54,982 nucleotides of DNA from an uncultured Oscillospiraceae bacterium (GCA_910588625.1 CAJUQN010000012.1:1-54982); one strand, 5' to 3'. Numbered from the stretch's first letter, positions 16,069-24,392 are shown. The notes: a model not told the origin generated them from the letters alone. Numbers and translations: made by a program.

Positions 16069-17073
16069 ATGGAAAACAACGGGAAAAAAGTGATGGTTTC
16101 CGGCATCCAGCCCAGTGGGGAGCTGCACCTGGGCAACTACCTGGGTCCTCTGCGCCACTGGCCGGAGATGATCGACGAGTTTGACTGCTACTTCTTCCTG
16201 GCCGACCTGCACACCATCACGGTGCGGCAAGACCCGGCGGAGCTGCGCCGCCGCACCTTGGCCCTGCTGGCCCAGTACATCGCCTGCGGGCTGGACCCGG
16301 AGAAGTGCGTGCTGTTCGTCCAGTCCCATGTGCCCGCCCACAGCCAGCTGGGGTGGGTGCTGGACTGCTATGCCATGTTCGGCGAGCTGTCCCGGATGCA
16401 CCAGTTCAAGGACAAGTCCGCCAAGAACGCGGACAACATCAATGCGGGCCTGTTCACCTATCCGGTGCTGATGGCGGCGGACATCCTGCTCTACCAGCCG
16501 GACGCCGTGCCGGTGGGGGAGGACCAGAAGCAGCATGTGGAGATCTGCCGGGACATCGCCAACCGCTTCAACGGCGTGTACGGCGGCGTGTTCAAGGTTC
16601 CCGAGCCTTACATCGCCAAGGTTGGCGCCCGGATCATGAGCCTCAGCGCCCCGGACAGCAAGATGAGCAAGTCCCAGCCCGAGGGCTGCGTGTTCCTGAT
16701 GGAGAAGCCGGAGGACATCGCCCGGAAGTTCAAGCGGGCCGTCACCGACAGCGATACGGAGCGGTGTGTGCGCTACGCGCCCGAGGAGAAGCCCGGGGTG
16801 TCCAACCTGATGCAAATCTACGCCTCCGCCACGGGCAGGAGCTACGAGGAGATCGAGCGCGAGTTCGACGGCCAGGGCTACGGCAAGCTCAAGCCCGCCG
16901 TGGGTGAGGCGGTGGTGGAAACTCTGCGGCCCATCCGGGAGGAAACGGAGCGGCTGCTGGCCGACAAGGCGTACCTGGAGAGCGTCTACCGCGCCGGGGC
17001 GGAGAAGGCGGAGTACATCGCCAATAAGACCCTGCGCAAGGTTTACAAAAAGGTGGGCTTCATTCCCCGATAA
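16069..17073 (+). CDS. trpS: Tryptophanyl-tRNA synthetase
   Basis: A class I aminoacyl-tRNA synthetase of 334 aa that charges tRNA-Trp. The HIGH-type signature is HLGN in GELHLGNYLGPL, and the KMSKS loop is DSKMSKSQP. DxxxLLYxPDxVPVGEDQKQHVE is the conserved dimer/ATP region. The start is either ATG 16069 (MENNGKKVMVSGIQPSG) or GTG 16060, three codons earlier; neither has ideal spacing to GAGG or GTGAGG, and I prefer the ATG. No T-box leader is visible in the 13 nt after rsfS, so it is probably read through from that gene. Confidence 0.96.
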   Translation: MENNGKKVMVSGIQPSGELHLGNYLGPLRHWPEMIDEFDCYFFLADLHTITVRQDPAELRRRTLALLAQYIACGLDPEKCVLFVQSHVPAHSQLGWVLDCYAMFGELSRMHQFKDKSAKNADNINAGLFTYPVLMAADILLYQPDAVPVGEDQKQHVEICRDIANRFNGVYGGVFKVPEPYIAKVGARIMSLSAPDSKMSKSQPEGCVFLMEKPEDIARKFKRAVTDSDTERCVRYAPEEKPGVSNLMQIYASATGRSYEEIEREFDGQGYGKLKPAVGEAVVETLRPIREETERLLADKAYLESVYRAGAEKAEYIANKTLRKVYKKVGFIPR

Positions 17074-17117
17074 CGGGAGAAAAATAGACCCTGGGGAAAG
17101 GGAGCGAAATTCATTTG

Positions 17118-18260
17118 ATGAACTTGAGTAAGATCATGGCGGCCCAGGACATCTGGGCCGTGCTGCTGGCCATGGGGCTGGCGGCGGTGGTGGCGCTGGC
17201 CTCCACGCCGCTGGTAAAGGCGCTGTCGGTGAAGGTGGGCGCGGTGGACGTGCCCAAGGATGGACGCCGAATGCACAACCACCCCATCCCCCGGATGGGG
17301 GGCTTGGCCATCTTTTTGGGCTTTATGGCCGCGGTGCTGCTGTTCGTCCCCCTGGACACCGAGAAGCGGGGGATGCTGCTGGGGGCGGTCATCATTGTGG
17401 TGCTGGGGATGCTGGACGACCGGTTTGCCCTGCCTGCTATGCCCAAATTTGTGGTGCAGATCATTGCAGCCGTCATTGCCGTGATGGCGGGGAACCGGAT
17501 TGATGTTCTGTCCAACCCCAACATTTTCAGCGCAAACCCGGTGTGGCAGCTGGGCTGGCTGGCCTACCCTGTTACGGTGGTCTGGATCGTGGCCATCACC
17601 AACTCCGTCAACTTTATCGACGGGCTGGACGGACTGGCCTGCGGCGTGTCCACCATCAGCGCGGCCACCATGCTGGTCATCGCCCTGCTGGTCAGGGAAC
17701 AGGACGTGCTGGTCAGCGAACAGGATGTGGCGGTGATGATGGCTGCCCTGGTGGGGGCGTGTATCGGCTTCCTGCCCTATAACTTCAATCCGGCGAAAAT
17801 TTTCATGGGCGATACGGGCTCCACCTTTCTGGGATTCATCATGGCGGTGGTGTCGGTGCAGGGGATGTTCAAAATGTACAACATCATCTCCTTTGTGGTG
17901 CCCTTCCTCATGCTGGGCCTGCCCATTTTCGACGAGTGCTTTGCCATTATCCGGCGGCTCACGCGGGGCCAGAGCCCCATGGCCCCCGACAGGGGGCACG
18001 TCCACCACCGGCTCATCGACATGGGATTCTCCCAGAAGCAGGCGGTGGGGGTGTTGTATGTGATCTCCGCCATACTGGGCCTATCCGCCGTGGTGCTCAC
18101 CGCCAGCGGGGCGGTGAAGGCCATGGTGTTCCTGCTGGCCATGGGAGCGGCGGTGGTCATCGCCTGGTGGGTGTTCCTGGGGGGACCCAGCCACGACAAG
18201 CCGGAGCAGTCCGATGAGACGAAAGACCCGGCGGAGAAGGGGGAGGACGACCATGGATAA
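17118..18260 (+). CDS. Polyprenyl-phosphate GlcNAc-1-phosphate transferase (WecA/TagO/MraY family)
   Basis: A 380-aa polytopic membrane enzyme with about 10-11 hydrophobic helices. The family moves a sugar-1-phosphate from a UDP-sugar to undecaprenyl phosphate, the first step of wall teichoic acid or O-antigen-like polymers. Catalytic motifs: the Asp pair in LGMLDDRF, NFIDGLDGLACG, GDTGSTFLGF, and the His motif DRGHVHHRL in a cytoplasmic loop. The sequence fits the WecA/TagO branch rather than MraY, and the wecB neighbour supports GlcNAc as substrate. ATG 17118 follows a TTG that is also possible; GGGAAAGGGAG is upstream. It overlaps wecB by 8 nt. Confidence 0.92.
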   Translation: MNLSKIMAAQDIWAVLLAMGLAAVVALASTPLVKALSVKVGAVDVPKDGRRMHNHPIPRMGGLAIFLGFMAAVLLFVPLDTEKRGMLLGAVIIVVLGMLDDRFALPAMPKFVVQIIAAVIAVMAGNRIDVLSNPNIFSANPVWQLGWLAYPVTVVWIVAITNSVNFIDGLDGLACGVSTISAATMLVIALLVREQDVLVSEQDVAVMMAALVGACIGFLPYNFNPAKIFMGDTGSTFLGFIMAVVSVQGMFKMYNIISFVVPFLMLGLPIFDECFAIIRRLTRGQSPMAPDRGHVHHRLIDMGFSQKQAVGVLYVISAILGLSAVVLTASGAVKAMVFLLAMGAAVVIAWWVFLGGPSHDKPEQSDETKDPAEKGEDDHG

Positions 18261-19401
18261 GCTGAAGGTCATGACCATATTCGGCACCCGCCCGGAGGCC
18301 ATCAAGATGGCTCCCCTGGTGAAGGAGCTGGAGAGCCGCCCGGAGTTCGAAAGCTTGTGCTGTGTCACCGCCCAGCACCGGCAGATGCTGGATACGGTGC
18401 TGGACATTTTCAAAATCACGCCCCAGTTCGACCTGGACATTATGGAACAGAGCCAAACCCTGTCCACCATAACCTCCAAGTGCCTGCTGGGGCTGGAGAA
18501 GGTGTTCCGCGAGGTGCGGCCCGACCTGGTGCTGGTCCACGGGGATACCTCCACCACCTTTGCCGGAGCGCTGGCGGCGTTCTACCAGCAGATTGCGGTG
18601 GGCCATGTGGAGGCGGGGCTGCGCACCTGGGACAAGTACTCCCCCTTTCCGGAGGAGATGAACCGGTCTATGGTGGGGCGGCTGGCGGACCTACATTTCT
18701 GCCCCACAGCGGCCAACCGCCGCAATCTGGAGGCGGAGGGCATTTCCAAGGGGCTGTTCATCACCGGAAATACGGTGATCGACGCCCTCCAGACCACGGT
18801 GGTCAAGGAGTTCACTTTTGCGGAGGACATTCTCAACCGGCTGGACTACGAGGGCAAAAAGGTGATTTTGGTCACCTGCCACCGCCGGGAGAACTACGGC
18901 CAGCCCATGGAGGATATTATGTCCGCCCTGGTCCGCATCGCCAAGAGCCACCTGGACACCGAGCTTGTCTATCCGGTGCATCTGAGCCCGGTGGTGCAGG
19001 AGTGTGCCCACCGGCGCCTGGACGGCATCGAAAATGTGCATCTCATCGCCCCGCTGGATGTGGAGGAGATGCACAACCTGATGGCCCGGAGCTATCTGGT
19101 GATGACCGACTCCGGCGGCTTGCAGGAGGAGGCCCCCGCTTTGGGCAAGCCGGTGCTTGTCCTCAGAAAAGAGACAGAGCGGCCCGAGGCTGTCCAGGCC
19201 GGGACGGTGAAGCTGGCTGGGGTGGATTACGATGTCATTACCGGGTTGGCGGACGAGCTGCTGGACAACCCGGAAGCCTACCGGGAGATGGCCCACGCCG
19301 TCAACCCCTACGGGGACGGAAAGGCCTGCCGCCGCATTGCCGACGGCATTTTGCACCACTTTGGACGGATGGACCGGAAGCCAGAGCCGTTCAACAGTTG
19401 A
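18253..19401 (+). CDS. wecB: UDP-N-acetylglucosamine 2-epimerase
   Basis: A 382-aa non-hydrolysing epimerase that interconverts UDP-GlcNAc and UDP-ManNAc in the cytoplasm. Motifs: GTRPEAIKMAPL at the N-terminus, VHGDTSTT, HVEAGLRT, and the C-terminal DSGGLQEEAPALGKPVLVLR...TERPE nucleotide-binding region. The ATG at 18253 has GGGAGGAC upstream and gives the normal start DKLKVMTIFGTRPE; an earlier ATG lies inside the transferase gene. The pairing suggests a ManNAc-containing surface polymer (family knowledge plus position). Confidence 0.96.
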   Translation: MDKLKVMTIFGTRPEAIKMAPLVKELESRPEFESLCCVTAQHRQMLDTVLDIFKITPQFDLDIMEQSQTLSTITSKCLLGLEKVFREVRPDLVLVHGDTSTTFAGALAAFYQQIAVGHVEAGLRTWDKYSPFPEEMNRSMVGRLADLHFCPTAANRRNLEAEGISKGLFITGNTVIDALQTTVVKEFTFAEDILNRLDYEGKKVILVTCHRRENYGQPMEDIMSALVRIAKSHLDTELVYPVHLSPVVQECAHRRLDGIENVHLIAPLDVEEMHNLMARSYLVMTDSGGLQEEAPALGKPVLVLRKETERPEAVQAGTVKLAGVDYDVITGLADELLDNPEAYREMAHAVNPYGDGKACRRIADGILHHFGRMDRKPEPFNS

Positions 19402-19433
19402 ATATTACATTGAATTAGAGGGGGCAGACCGGG

Positions 19434-20198
19434 TTGGAGGACAAAAAACGTACGGTGATGGCCGTGGTCATTATCGTGGTGGTGCTGGCGGCGGTGCTGT
19501 ACAGTTTTTTCCTCAACCTGTTCGCGCCCACTCCTCATTTGGAGCTGCCCGACCCCGATATCACCCAAAGTGTGGACCCCATGGGCGAGGAGAGCGGCCA
19601 GCCCGAGGGCGTGGTAGTGGAGGTCGCCCCTCAAACGGTGCAAAGCCTCATCGCCTCTCTGGAGCGGTACGAGAGCTACCGCCGGACAGTGGCGGTGGAG
19701 TATTTTTCCGCTGGACAGTCTTTGGGGACGGTGACCGTCCAGGTGTGGGCCGACAGCGGCTGGACGCGCGCCTCCGCTGCCCTCAGCTCCGGCGCGGTGG
19801 AACACTCTATCGTAGGGAACGGCACCCTATGGCTGTGGTACGAGAAGGGGTCGAAGGTGTATTCCGGTCCGGCGGCGGAAAAGACTGCGGACCTGTCCCA
19901 GCGTCTGCCCACCTACGAGGATGTGCTGGCTTTGGATAAACGGAACATCACCGAAGCCGGTTATGAGGAGCGGGATGGCCAGCCCTGCGTATACGTGGAG
20001 GCAAAAACTGCCCTAAATAGTACAGAACGTTATTGGGTGTCCGTGGACAGCGGGCTTCTGGTGGCCTCTGAGACAGAGCAGGACGGGGACGTGGTGTACG
20101 CCATGAGTTCTCGGGACGTGGTCAGCCCATTGGACCAGAGGGAGGGAATTTTTGCCCTCCCGGATGGTACGGTGCTGTACACGGTGGAGAATCACTGA
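19434..20198 (+). CDS. Single-pass membrane-anchored extracellular protein, unknown function
   Basis: A 254-aa protein with one N-terminal transmembrane segment (about residues 7-27), then an acidic linker and an extracytoplasmic domain. That domain is built of alternating strands and resembles the LolA/MucB-type lipid-binding folds in pattern only, for example SYRRTVAVEYFSAGQ and ERYWVSVDSGLLVASE. No catalytic residues are recognisable. The TTG start follows AGAGGGGG. It lies 32 nt after wecB and may be its last co-transcribed gene. It runs into a convergent minus-strand gene only 5 bp away, with no terminator between. Confidence 0.65.
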   Translation: MEDKKRTVMAVVIIVVVLAAVLYSFFLNLFAPTPHLELPDPDITQSVDPMGEESGQPEGVVVEVAPQTVQSLIASLERYESYRRTVAVEYFSAGQSLGTVTVQVWADSGWTRASAALSSGAVEHSIVGNGTLWLWYEKGSKVYSGPAAEKTADLSQRLPTYEDVLALDKRNITEAGYEERDGQPCVYVEAKTALNSTERYWVSVDSGLLVASETEQDGDVVYAMSSRDVVSPLDQREGIFALPDGTVLYTVENH

Positions 20199-20203
20199 TG
20201 GCG

Positions 20204-20611
20204 TCAATCCTTTTTATGATCGTCCCCGTCCAGTCCCAGCAGGAGTAAAAGGCCCAGGGTAATGACCAGCTCCAGATTGTCCCCGTCCTCTAAGTAGAGG
20301 AACAGGATAATGAGCACCAGCAGGATATCCCCGGTATCGAAGTGTTCCAGGGAAAAGTGCTTCATCACGCCGTCGAAGAGCTGCCCCAGCCCTTTGGTCA
20401 CGTCCTTCACCAAATCGTTTTTGGAGCGGTTTGGTTCCGGAGGGCGGTACTGGCTCCCTGGTTGGGGCCCATTGGGGCGGTGCTGGCTGAACTGTTGAGC
20501 CTGGCTTGGTCCGTGGTGCTGCCCCTGGTGATTTTGGTTTGGGCGCCCCTGGGGCTGAGGCTCTGGGTCCAGGAGGACGAAGCTGTCATCGTCCAGATAG
20601 TGGTTATACAT
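20204..20611 (-). CDS. Small protein with hydrophobic C-terminus, unknown function
   Basis: 135 aa. The N-terminus is acidic (MYNHYLDDDSFVLLDPE), the middle is a Gln/Pro/Asn/His-rich linker, and the last 50 residues form a hydrophobic region (DILLVLIILFLYLED...LGLLLLLGLDGDD) broken by acidic residues. It is probably one or two short membrane helices in a hairpin. The start is fixed by AAGGAGG 7 nt upstream of ATG 20611, which also makes it overlap the preceding gene by 8 nt. It is the last of three co-oriented unknown genes. Not recognised. Confidence 0.65.
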   Translation of the reverse strand: MYNHYLDDDSFVLLDPEPQPQGRPNQNHQGQHHGPSQAQQFSQHRPNGPQPGSQYRPPEPNRSKNDLVKDVTKGLGQLFDGVMKHFSLEHFDTGDILLVLIILFLYLEDGDNLELVITLGLLLLLGLDGDDHKKD

Positions 20612-21083
20612 GGCCGTCCTCCTTGCGGGCACGGAACAGGTCCAGCCCCGAGCGGATCAGCCGGGACAGCTTGGCGATCTGGATCGCCTTGTCCAGCTTG
20701 GCATAGCGCTCCTCCTTGACAAAGGGCCGCAGAGCGGTAAGGAGAGCGGTCCGCTTGTCGTCGCCGCTGTCGGTGAACTGACCGATGAGATTTGCGGCGG
20801 CGGACAGGGTCCCGGCGTCCAGATTTCCCAAGGCGCCCAGCATCCCCCCCAGCCCGCCGCTGAGGTCAGCGGGAGCCGCCGGGGGGGCGGGAGGCGGAGC
20901 GGCGGGGCTATCCCCGTTTTGGGGAGTCGGGGCGGGCGGCTGATCCGCCGTTTGGGTTTGCTCCTGTGGCTGTGGCTGCGTGCCGGACCCACCCAGATTC
21001 AGGGACTGGGCCAGGGACATGATCTGAGACATAGCCTGGGGATTGCCCAGGATATTTTCCAGTTTTTCCTCCAGCTCACTCAT
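20604..21083 (-). CDS. Unknown protein with Pro/Ala-rich linker
   Basis: 159 aa in three parts. A short helical head (MSELEEKLENILGNPQAMSQIMSLAQSL) is followed by a Gln/Pro/Ala-rich linker of about 55 residues and a helical tail (residues ~105-159) with basic character (LLTALRPFVKEERYAKLDKA...RLIRSGLDLFRARKE). The head looks vaguely like STI1-type helical repeats. I recall similar proteins in Oscillospiraceae but no function. It overlaps the downstream gene by 8 nt, and the upstream small gene ends 33 nt before its start. Confidence 0.7.
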   Translation of the reverse strand: MSELEEKLENILGNPQAMSQIMSLAQSLNLGGSGTQPQPQEQTQTADQPPAPTPQNGDSPAAPPPAPPAAPADLSGGLGGMLGALGNLDAGTLSAAANLIGQFTDSGDDKRTALLTALRPFVKEERYAKLDKAIQIAKLSRLIRSGLDLFRARKEDGHV

Positions 21084-21116
21084 GGTGTTTCCCTCCCGGC
21101 CCGGCGTTTTGTGTGG

Positions 21117-21377
21117 TTACTTGAAGTTTTCCTTCATCTTCTGAATGAGTTTGGCCCCCTCCGGGTCGTGCATTAGGTTTCGGATGGCATCGGCCAGCTG
21201 AGCGGTGTCGCCCTTAGCGGCCCGCTGGGCGGCGGATTCCAGGTCCCCGGTGCTCTGGCTGAGCATGGAAAAAATCTTCTGGGTCTCCGGCGCGTCCCGT
21301 AGCTTTTCCAGCTTGGACGGATCCTTCATCAGGCTGGCGGCCTCTTTTCCCTTGAGTACTTCGTCAAAATTCGGCAT
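21117..21377 (-). CDS. Small helical protein, unknown function
   Basis: 86 aa, all predicted helix and without Cys, His clusters or membrane segments: MPNFDEVLKGKEAASLMKDP...AQRAAKGDTAQLADAIRNLMHDPEGAKLIQ. The repeated pattern of short helices ending in DP or GD resembles the head of the next protein, so the two may pair. GGAGGG lies 7 nt upstream of the ATG. It is the first gene of the three-gene minus-strand operon, divergent from the phosphoesterase, with only 44 bp between start codons. Confidence 0.7.
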   Translation of the reverse strand: MPNFDEVLKGKEAASLMKDPSKLEKLRDAPETQKIFSMLSQSTGDLESAAQRAAKGDTAQLADAIRNLMHDPEGAKLIQKMKENFK

Positions 21378-21400
21378 AGGAAATCCCTCCGTTCATTGTC

Positions 21401-21429
21401 AGTATATGTTCGGGGAGAGGAATGGTGAA
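21401..21429 (-). promoter_or_regulatory. Possible promoter of the three-gene unknown operon
   Basis: On the minus strand TTCACC (21424-21429), 17 nt, then TATACT (21401-21406). The -35 element lies inside the first codons of the divergent phosphoesterase gene, so the two transcription units would interfere if both are active. Confidence 0.35.
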
Positions 21430-21892
21430 CTATATGAAGATTTTAGTGTTCTCAGATTCCCACGGACGCTTGGGCCCCATGGTGGACGCCATCGAGCAGG
21501 AGCATCCCCGGCGGGTGTTTTTCCTGGGGGACAACTACCGGGACGGCCAGGCCCTGATGGACGCGTACCCTGACCTGCCCATGGAGCTGGTGCGGGGCAA
21601 CTGTGACTGGGACAAGGCCCCGGACGAGCTGATTGTGGAGGCGGAGGGTGTGAAGTTCCTGCTGGTCCATGGGCACCGCTACGGGGTCAAGAGCGGGACA
21701 GACCAGCTGGTCCGCGCGGCCAAGGAGATGGGTGTGGATATCGCCTGCTTCGGCCACACCCACGACGCGCTGAATATGCCTGATCGAGGGGTATGGCTGT
21801 TCAACCCCGGTACCGCTGGAGGCATCCACAACCGGGTGGGCTATGGGGTGGTCGTGGTTTCCAACGGAAAATTCAGAACGGCGTTAAAATGA
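21422..21892 (+). CDS. YfcE/MJ0936-type metallophosphoesterase
   Basis: A 156-aa calcineurin-like phosphoesterase with two divalent metals. The five family motifs are present: FSDSHG, LGDN (in FFLGDNYRDG), GNCD, VHGHRYG and FGHTHDA, followed by FNPGTAGG. Relatives are phosphodiesterases of broad or unknown substrate. ATG 21422 has GGGGAG only 4 nt away; ATG 21434 gives the common MKILVFSDSHG but has no nearby ribosome binding site. It is divergent from the three-gene operon and convergent with the DUF378 gene. Confidence 0.93.
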   Translation: MVNYMKILVFSDSHGRLGPMVDAIEQEHPRRVFFLGDNYRDGQALMDAYPDLPMELVRGNCDWDKAPDELIVEAEGVKFLLVHGHRYGVKSGTDQLVRAAKEMGVDIACFGHTHDALNMPDRGVWLFNPGTAGGIHNRVGYGVVVVSNGKFRTALK

Positions 21893-21894
21893 AA

Positions 21895-21924
21895 AAATTC
21901 CCGGCGCTTTTGCGCCGGGAATTT
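21895..21924. terminator. Bidirectional terminator between convergent genes
   Basis: A perfect 13-bp stem AAATTCCCGGCGC with a TTTT loop, flanked by an A-run on the left and T-rich sequence on the right. It serves the phosphoesterase on the plus strand and the DUF378 gene on the minus strand. Confidence 0.85.
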
Positions 21925-21947
21925 CTGCGTCACGGGGTATCCTGTTG

Positions 21948-22172
21948 TCAAGCGTGGCTGTGCCGAGTCTGGCGGTTGTCCTCGGTGCGAAACAGCAGCG
22001 TCAGGCACCATAGAGCCGCCAAACCCACGATGGTGTAAATGATGCGGGCCAGCCAGGTGCCGGAGCCACCGGAGATGAAGGCCACCAGGTCAAAATTAAA
22101 CAGCCCGATACATCCCCAGTTCAGCCCGCCGATGATAGACAGCGCCAGTGCGATCTTATCCAGGAACATCAT
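21948..22172 (-). CDS. DUF378 small membrane protein
   Basis: A 74-aa protein with two transmembrane helices. It shows the DUF378 hallmarks LNWGCIGLFNFDLVAFI and RIIYTIVGLAALWCL, and ends in a polar His-rich tail. Its function is unknown across the family. AAGGAGG precedes a double ATG (MMFLDK), so the start may be either codon. It stands alone, convergent with the phosphoesterase and 122 bp downstream of the DUF3048 gene. Confidence 0.92.
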   Translation of the reverse strand: MMFLDKIALALSIIGGLNWGCIGLFNFDLVAFISGGSGTWLARIIYTIVGLAALWCLTLLFRTEDNRQTRHSHA

Positions 22173-22294
22173 GGTACGAACCTCCTTCGACCGGGGGAGC
22201 GGTTTGACGCCCCGCCCGTTTTTATGGTCACGGAGATAGTTTGTACCGCGTAAGGTCTGCTATGCTGGAAATTTTTTTGACACATTTTCGTTTG

Positions 22295-23392
22295 TCATTC
22301 CACCGACACGGACCGGCTGGTGGGGATGACGCACACGTAGCTCTTGCCCCGGCCCAGGATCAGGGGGGAGCCGTCCTCGGCAAAGTAGTGGAACTGCTCG
22401 CTGGCGGAGCCCTTTTCCCAAGTGATGGGCACCATCTTGCCGCCGCAGGCAAACCAACCGCTGCCAGAGCTCAAATCCACCTTTACCCGGCCCGCGTCGT
22501 CCTGCACCACATAGGTGGTCTGAAGGATGATCAGGTTGGTGACGGATACCTGGCTGTTGTCGTTGCCGTCGATGTAGGGATCGCCGTACTCCTCCGCCAG
22601 ATAGAGGCCGGAGCGGACGTCGTAACGGAATACGCCGGTTTTATAACTGGAGAAGGGGACGGTGACGGTGGCGGCCTTGCTGCCCCCCGTGGGGGTGCCG
22701 TCGTCGGCGAAGGTCATCTCGTAGGCGTAGCCAGCGCTGTGCTCCTCCAGCTCCCGCTGGGCTAGCATATCGGTGATGGCCTCACCGGAGGTGAGCAGGG
22801 AGTGCTCGAAATCGTAGTGGCGCCCAGCGATGCGGTCCCGGTCCCGCCAGAACATCCCGGCGTCCTTGCTGGAATAGTAGCCCTGGACCCCGTCCACAGT
22901 GAACAGGTTCTTGCTGTTCTTGGTGTTGTAGAACTCCGGACTGCCCCCGGCGTGGATGAATACCGCGTCGTGACCCTCGGCGATCTCCCAGTAATACTGC
23001 CGGGCAGAGCGCACCGAACCGATAAGTCCCAGCAGAGATGGGTCCTGATACACCGCCAGCATCCGGGTAATGCCGCCCTCCGCCACCAGCTCGTAGATGA
23101 TGTCGGCCTGGCCGTTGCCCTGCTGGGGCAGGGCAGTCTTAAGGTTGTTGAGCATAACAGCCACCGGGCGCCTGCCGGAATAGTCCTCGTTGGAGGGCAT
23201 CCCGGTGAGGGGATGGTAGAAGGCAGGGGCGGGGGTGGGTGTGGGAAGTGGCTCCTTGCTCTCTGGGACGATGGTGGCGGGAGCCGTCTCCGAAGGGAGC
23301 GGGGAGGGCTCAGAGTCCTTCTCCACGCCGCAGGCGGCCAGGGGCAGGAGCATCAGAGCACATAGTAAACATAGGATACGATTCATTTTCAT
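22295..23392 (-). CDS. DUF3048 lipoprotein (YerB-like)
   Basis: 365 aa, with a signal peptide and lipobox LAAC (modified Cys at about residue 21), followed by a Ser/Pro/Thr linker. The DUF3048 domain then begins with FYHPLTGMPSNEDYSGRRPVAVMLNNL. Later conserved stretches are ADIIYELVAEGGITRMLAVYQ and IGSVRSARQYYWEIA. It should be anchored outside the membrane. The family is widespread in Firmicutes without an established function. GGAGGAAC lies upstream of the ATG, and a strong promoter is at 23444-23472. Confidence 0.93.
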   Translation of the reverse strand: MKMNRILCLLCALMLLPLAACGVEKDSEPSPLPSETAPATIVPESKEPLPTPTPAPAFYHPLTGMPSNEDYSGRRPVAVMLNNLKTALPQQGNGQADIIYELVAEGGITRMLAVYQDPSLLGLIGSVRSARQYYWEIAEGHDAVFIHAGGSPEFYNTKNSKNLFTVDGVQGYYSSKDAGMFWRDRDRIAGRHYDFEHSLLTSGEAITDMLAQRELEEHSAGYAYEMTFADDGTPTGGSKAATVTVPFSSYKTGVFRYDVRSGLYLAEEYGDPYIDGNDNSQVSVTNLIILQTTYVVQDDAGRVKVDLSSGSGWFACGGKMVPITWEKGSASEQFHYFAEDGSPLILGRGKSYVCVIPTSRSVSVE

Positions 23393-23443
23393 AGGGGGTT
23401 CCTCCTCGGGGATGCGCCCGCGGGGACGGGCAAGGATGAAATC

Positions 23444-23472
23444 ATTATACCAATGTTGTCGAAGTTTGTAAA
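23444..23472 (-). promoter_or_regulatory. Promoter of the DUF3048 lipoprotein gene
   Basis: Reading the minus strand: TTTACA (23467-23472), 17-nt spacer, TATAAT (23444-23449). Consensus -10 and near-consensus -35. It is divergent from the promoter at 23499-23527, with 26 bp between the two -35 boxes. Confidence 0.75.
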
Positions 23473-23498
23473 TGTGTAATTAGCGGCGGACAAGATAC

Positions 23499-23527
23499 TT
23501 GCCATTCTCAAATGAGTCTGATATAAT
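23499..23527 (+). promoter_or_regulatory. Promoter of the 23586-25043 gene group
   Basis: TTGCCA (23499-23504), 17-nt spacer, TATAAT (23522-23527). The first ATG is about 60 nt downstream, behind AAGGAG at an unusually long distance. Confidence 0.75.
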
Positions 23528-23585
23528 ATCAAACTACAGATTTTATCTGTTACCTTGAATATAAAAGGAGTTGTGAAGCTGTATC

Positions 23586-24377
23586 ATGGACGCTTCTGTG
23601 CCCATATTTTTGCAAAAATTAGAGCCTCTGGGGTTGGATGTGGCCCCGGCGGGAGAGTGCGGCTTTGAGGAGCTGGCGGCGGCCTACCGCCTCCGGCTGG
23701 AGCCGGGGAGGGGGCCTGTCCACATCGCGGGCATGACCACCATGGCCGAGTGCAGAGCCGCCCTGCTGGCAGTGAAAAAGCTTGACTGCGGCGCCCCCTG
23801 GGTGAGCTGGGTGTGCGATGAGGACGGCGAGTCCTCTACCCGGGTGCATATGCTGGCCGCCTTGTTTGTGTGCGAGGGGATGGGGGCCGCGGCTTTCGGA
23901 ATCCAGTGCCCCGAGGAGGCCGCGGAGGAGCGGATGGCCGAGCTGGCCGCCTATGCCCGAATCCCCCTATTCCGCATCAAGAGCGGGAAAGTTATCCCCT
24001 GCCCTTATGAACGGGTAGTGCTGGACCCGGATGCCATCCCCTGCGCCACCGGTACGGCCCCCTGCTTTATCCGCCGTACCATCGACGTGGGAGAGGAGCT
24101 GGAGTGCGGCCCTGATCTGCTGGAGGACATCATCGCGGCTGAGGACGATCCGGTGGGGGCGGTAAAAATCGCCATCCAGAGCCAGGACGACGTGGAGATC
24201 TTTGCCGCCCACCAGTACGCCGTACGGGAGGCGCTGTGTCTGTGGTCCGACGTACCCGAGCTGTTGGAGGGCGCTTTGCGGGTATACCAGGGCCGGGCCT
24301 TCTACGACAATACCGGCGATATCGGCCGGGAGGAGCTGGACCGGCTGACACAGCTGTACGGGCTTATTGTGTTGTAA
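23586..24377 (+). CDS. MetH-like homocysteine-methyltransferase-domain protein, uncertain function
   Basis: 263 aa. Parts read like the homocysteine-binding barrel of cobalamin-dependent methionine synthase: GFEELAAAYR, then MTTMAECRAALLAVKKLDCGAPWVSWVCDEDGES, then LFVCEGMGAAAFGIQCPEEA. The C-terminal GRAFYDNTGDIGREELDRL...YGLIVL resembles family ends. The GGCCGT zinc-binding Cys pair that the catalytic domain needs is not present, so it may be a non-catalytic relative. No cobalamin domain follows. The start is the ATG at 23586; its AGGAG is about 14 nt upstream, longer than usual. It heads a group of three genes ending at a terminator (25058). Confidence 0.45.
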   Translation: MDASVPIFLQKLEPLGLDVAPAGECGFEELAAAYRLRLEPGRGPVHIAGMTTMAECRAALLAVKKLDCGAPWVSWVCDEDGESSTRVHMLAALFVCEGMGAAAFGIQCPEEAAEERMAELAAYARIPLFRIKSGKVIPCPYERVVLDPDAIPCATGTAPCFIRRTIDVGEELECGPDLLEDIIAAEDDPVGAVKIAIQSQDDVEIFAAHQYAVREALCLWSDVPELLEGALRVYQGRAFYDNTGDIGREELDRLTQLYGLIVL

Positions 24378-24392
24378 TAAGGAGACAGGCGT

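Noticed and set aside
16040..16069. T-box leader for trpS
   Set aside because: Only 13 nt separate rsfS and trpS and no T-box sequence (TGGNACCGCG-like) is present.
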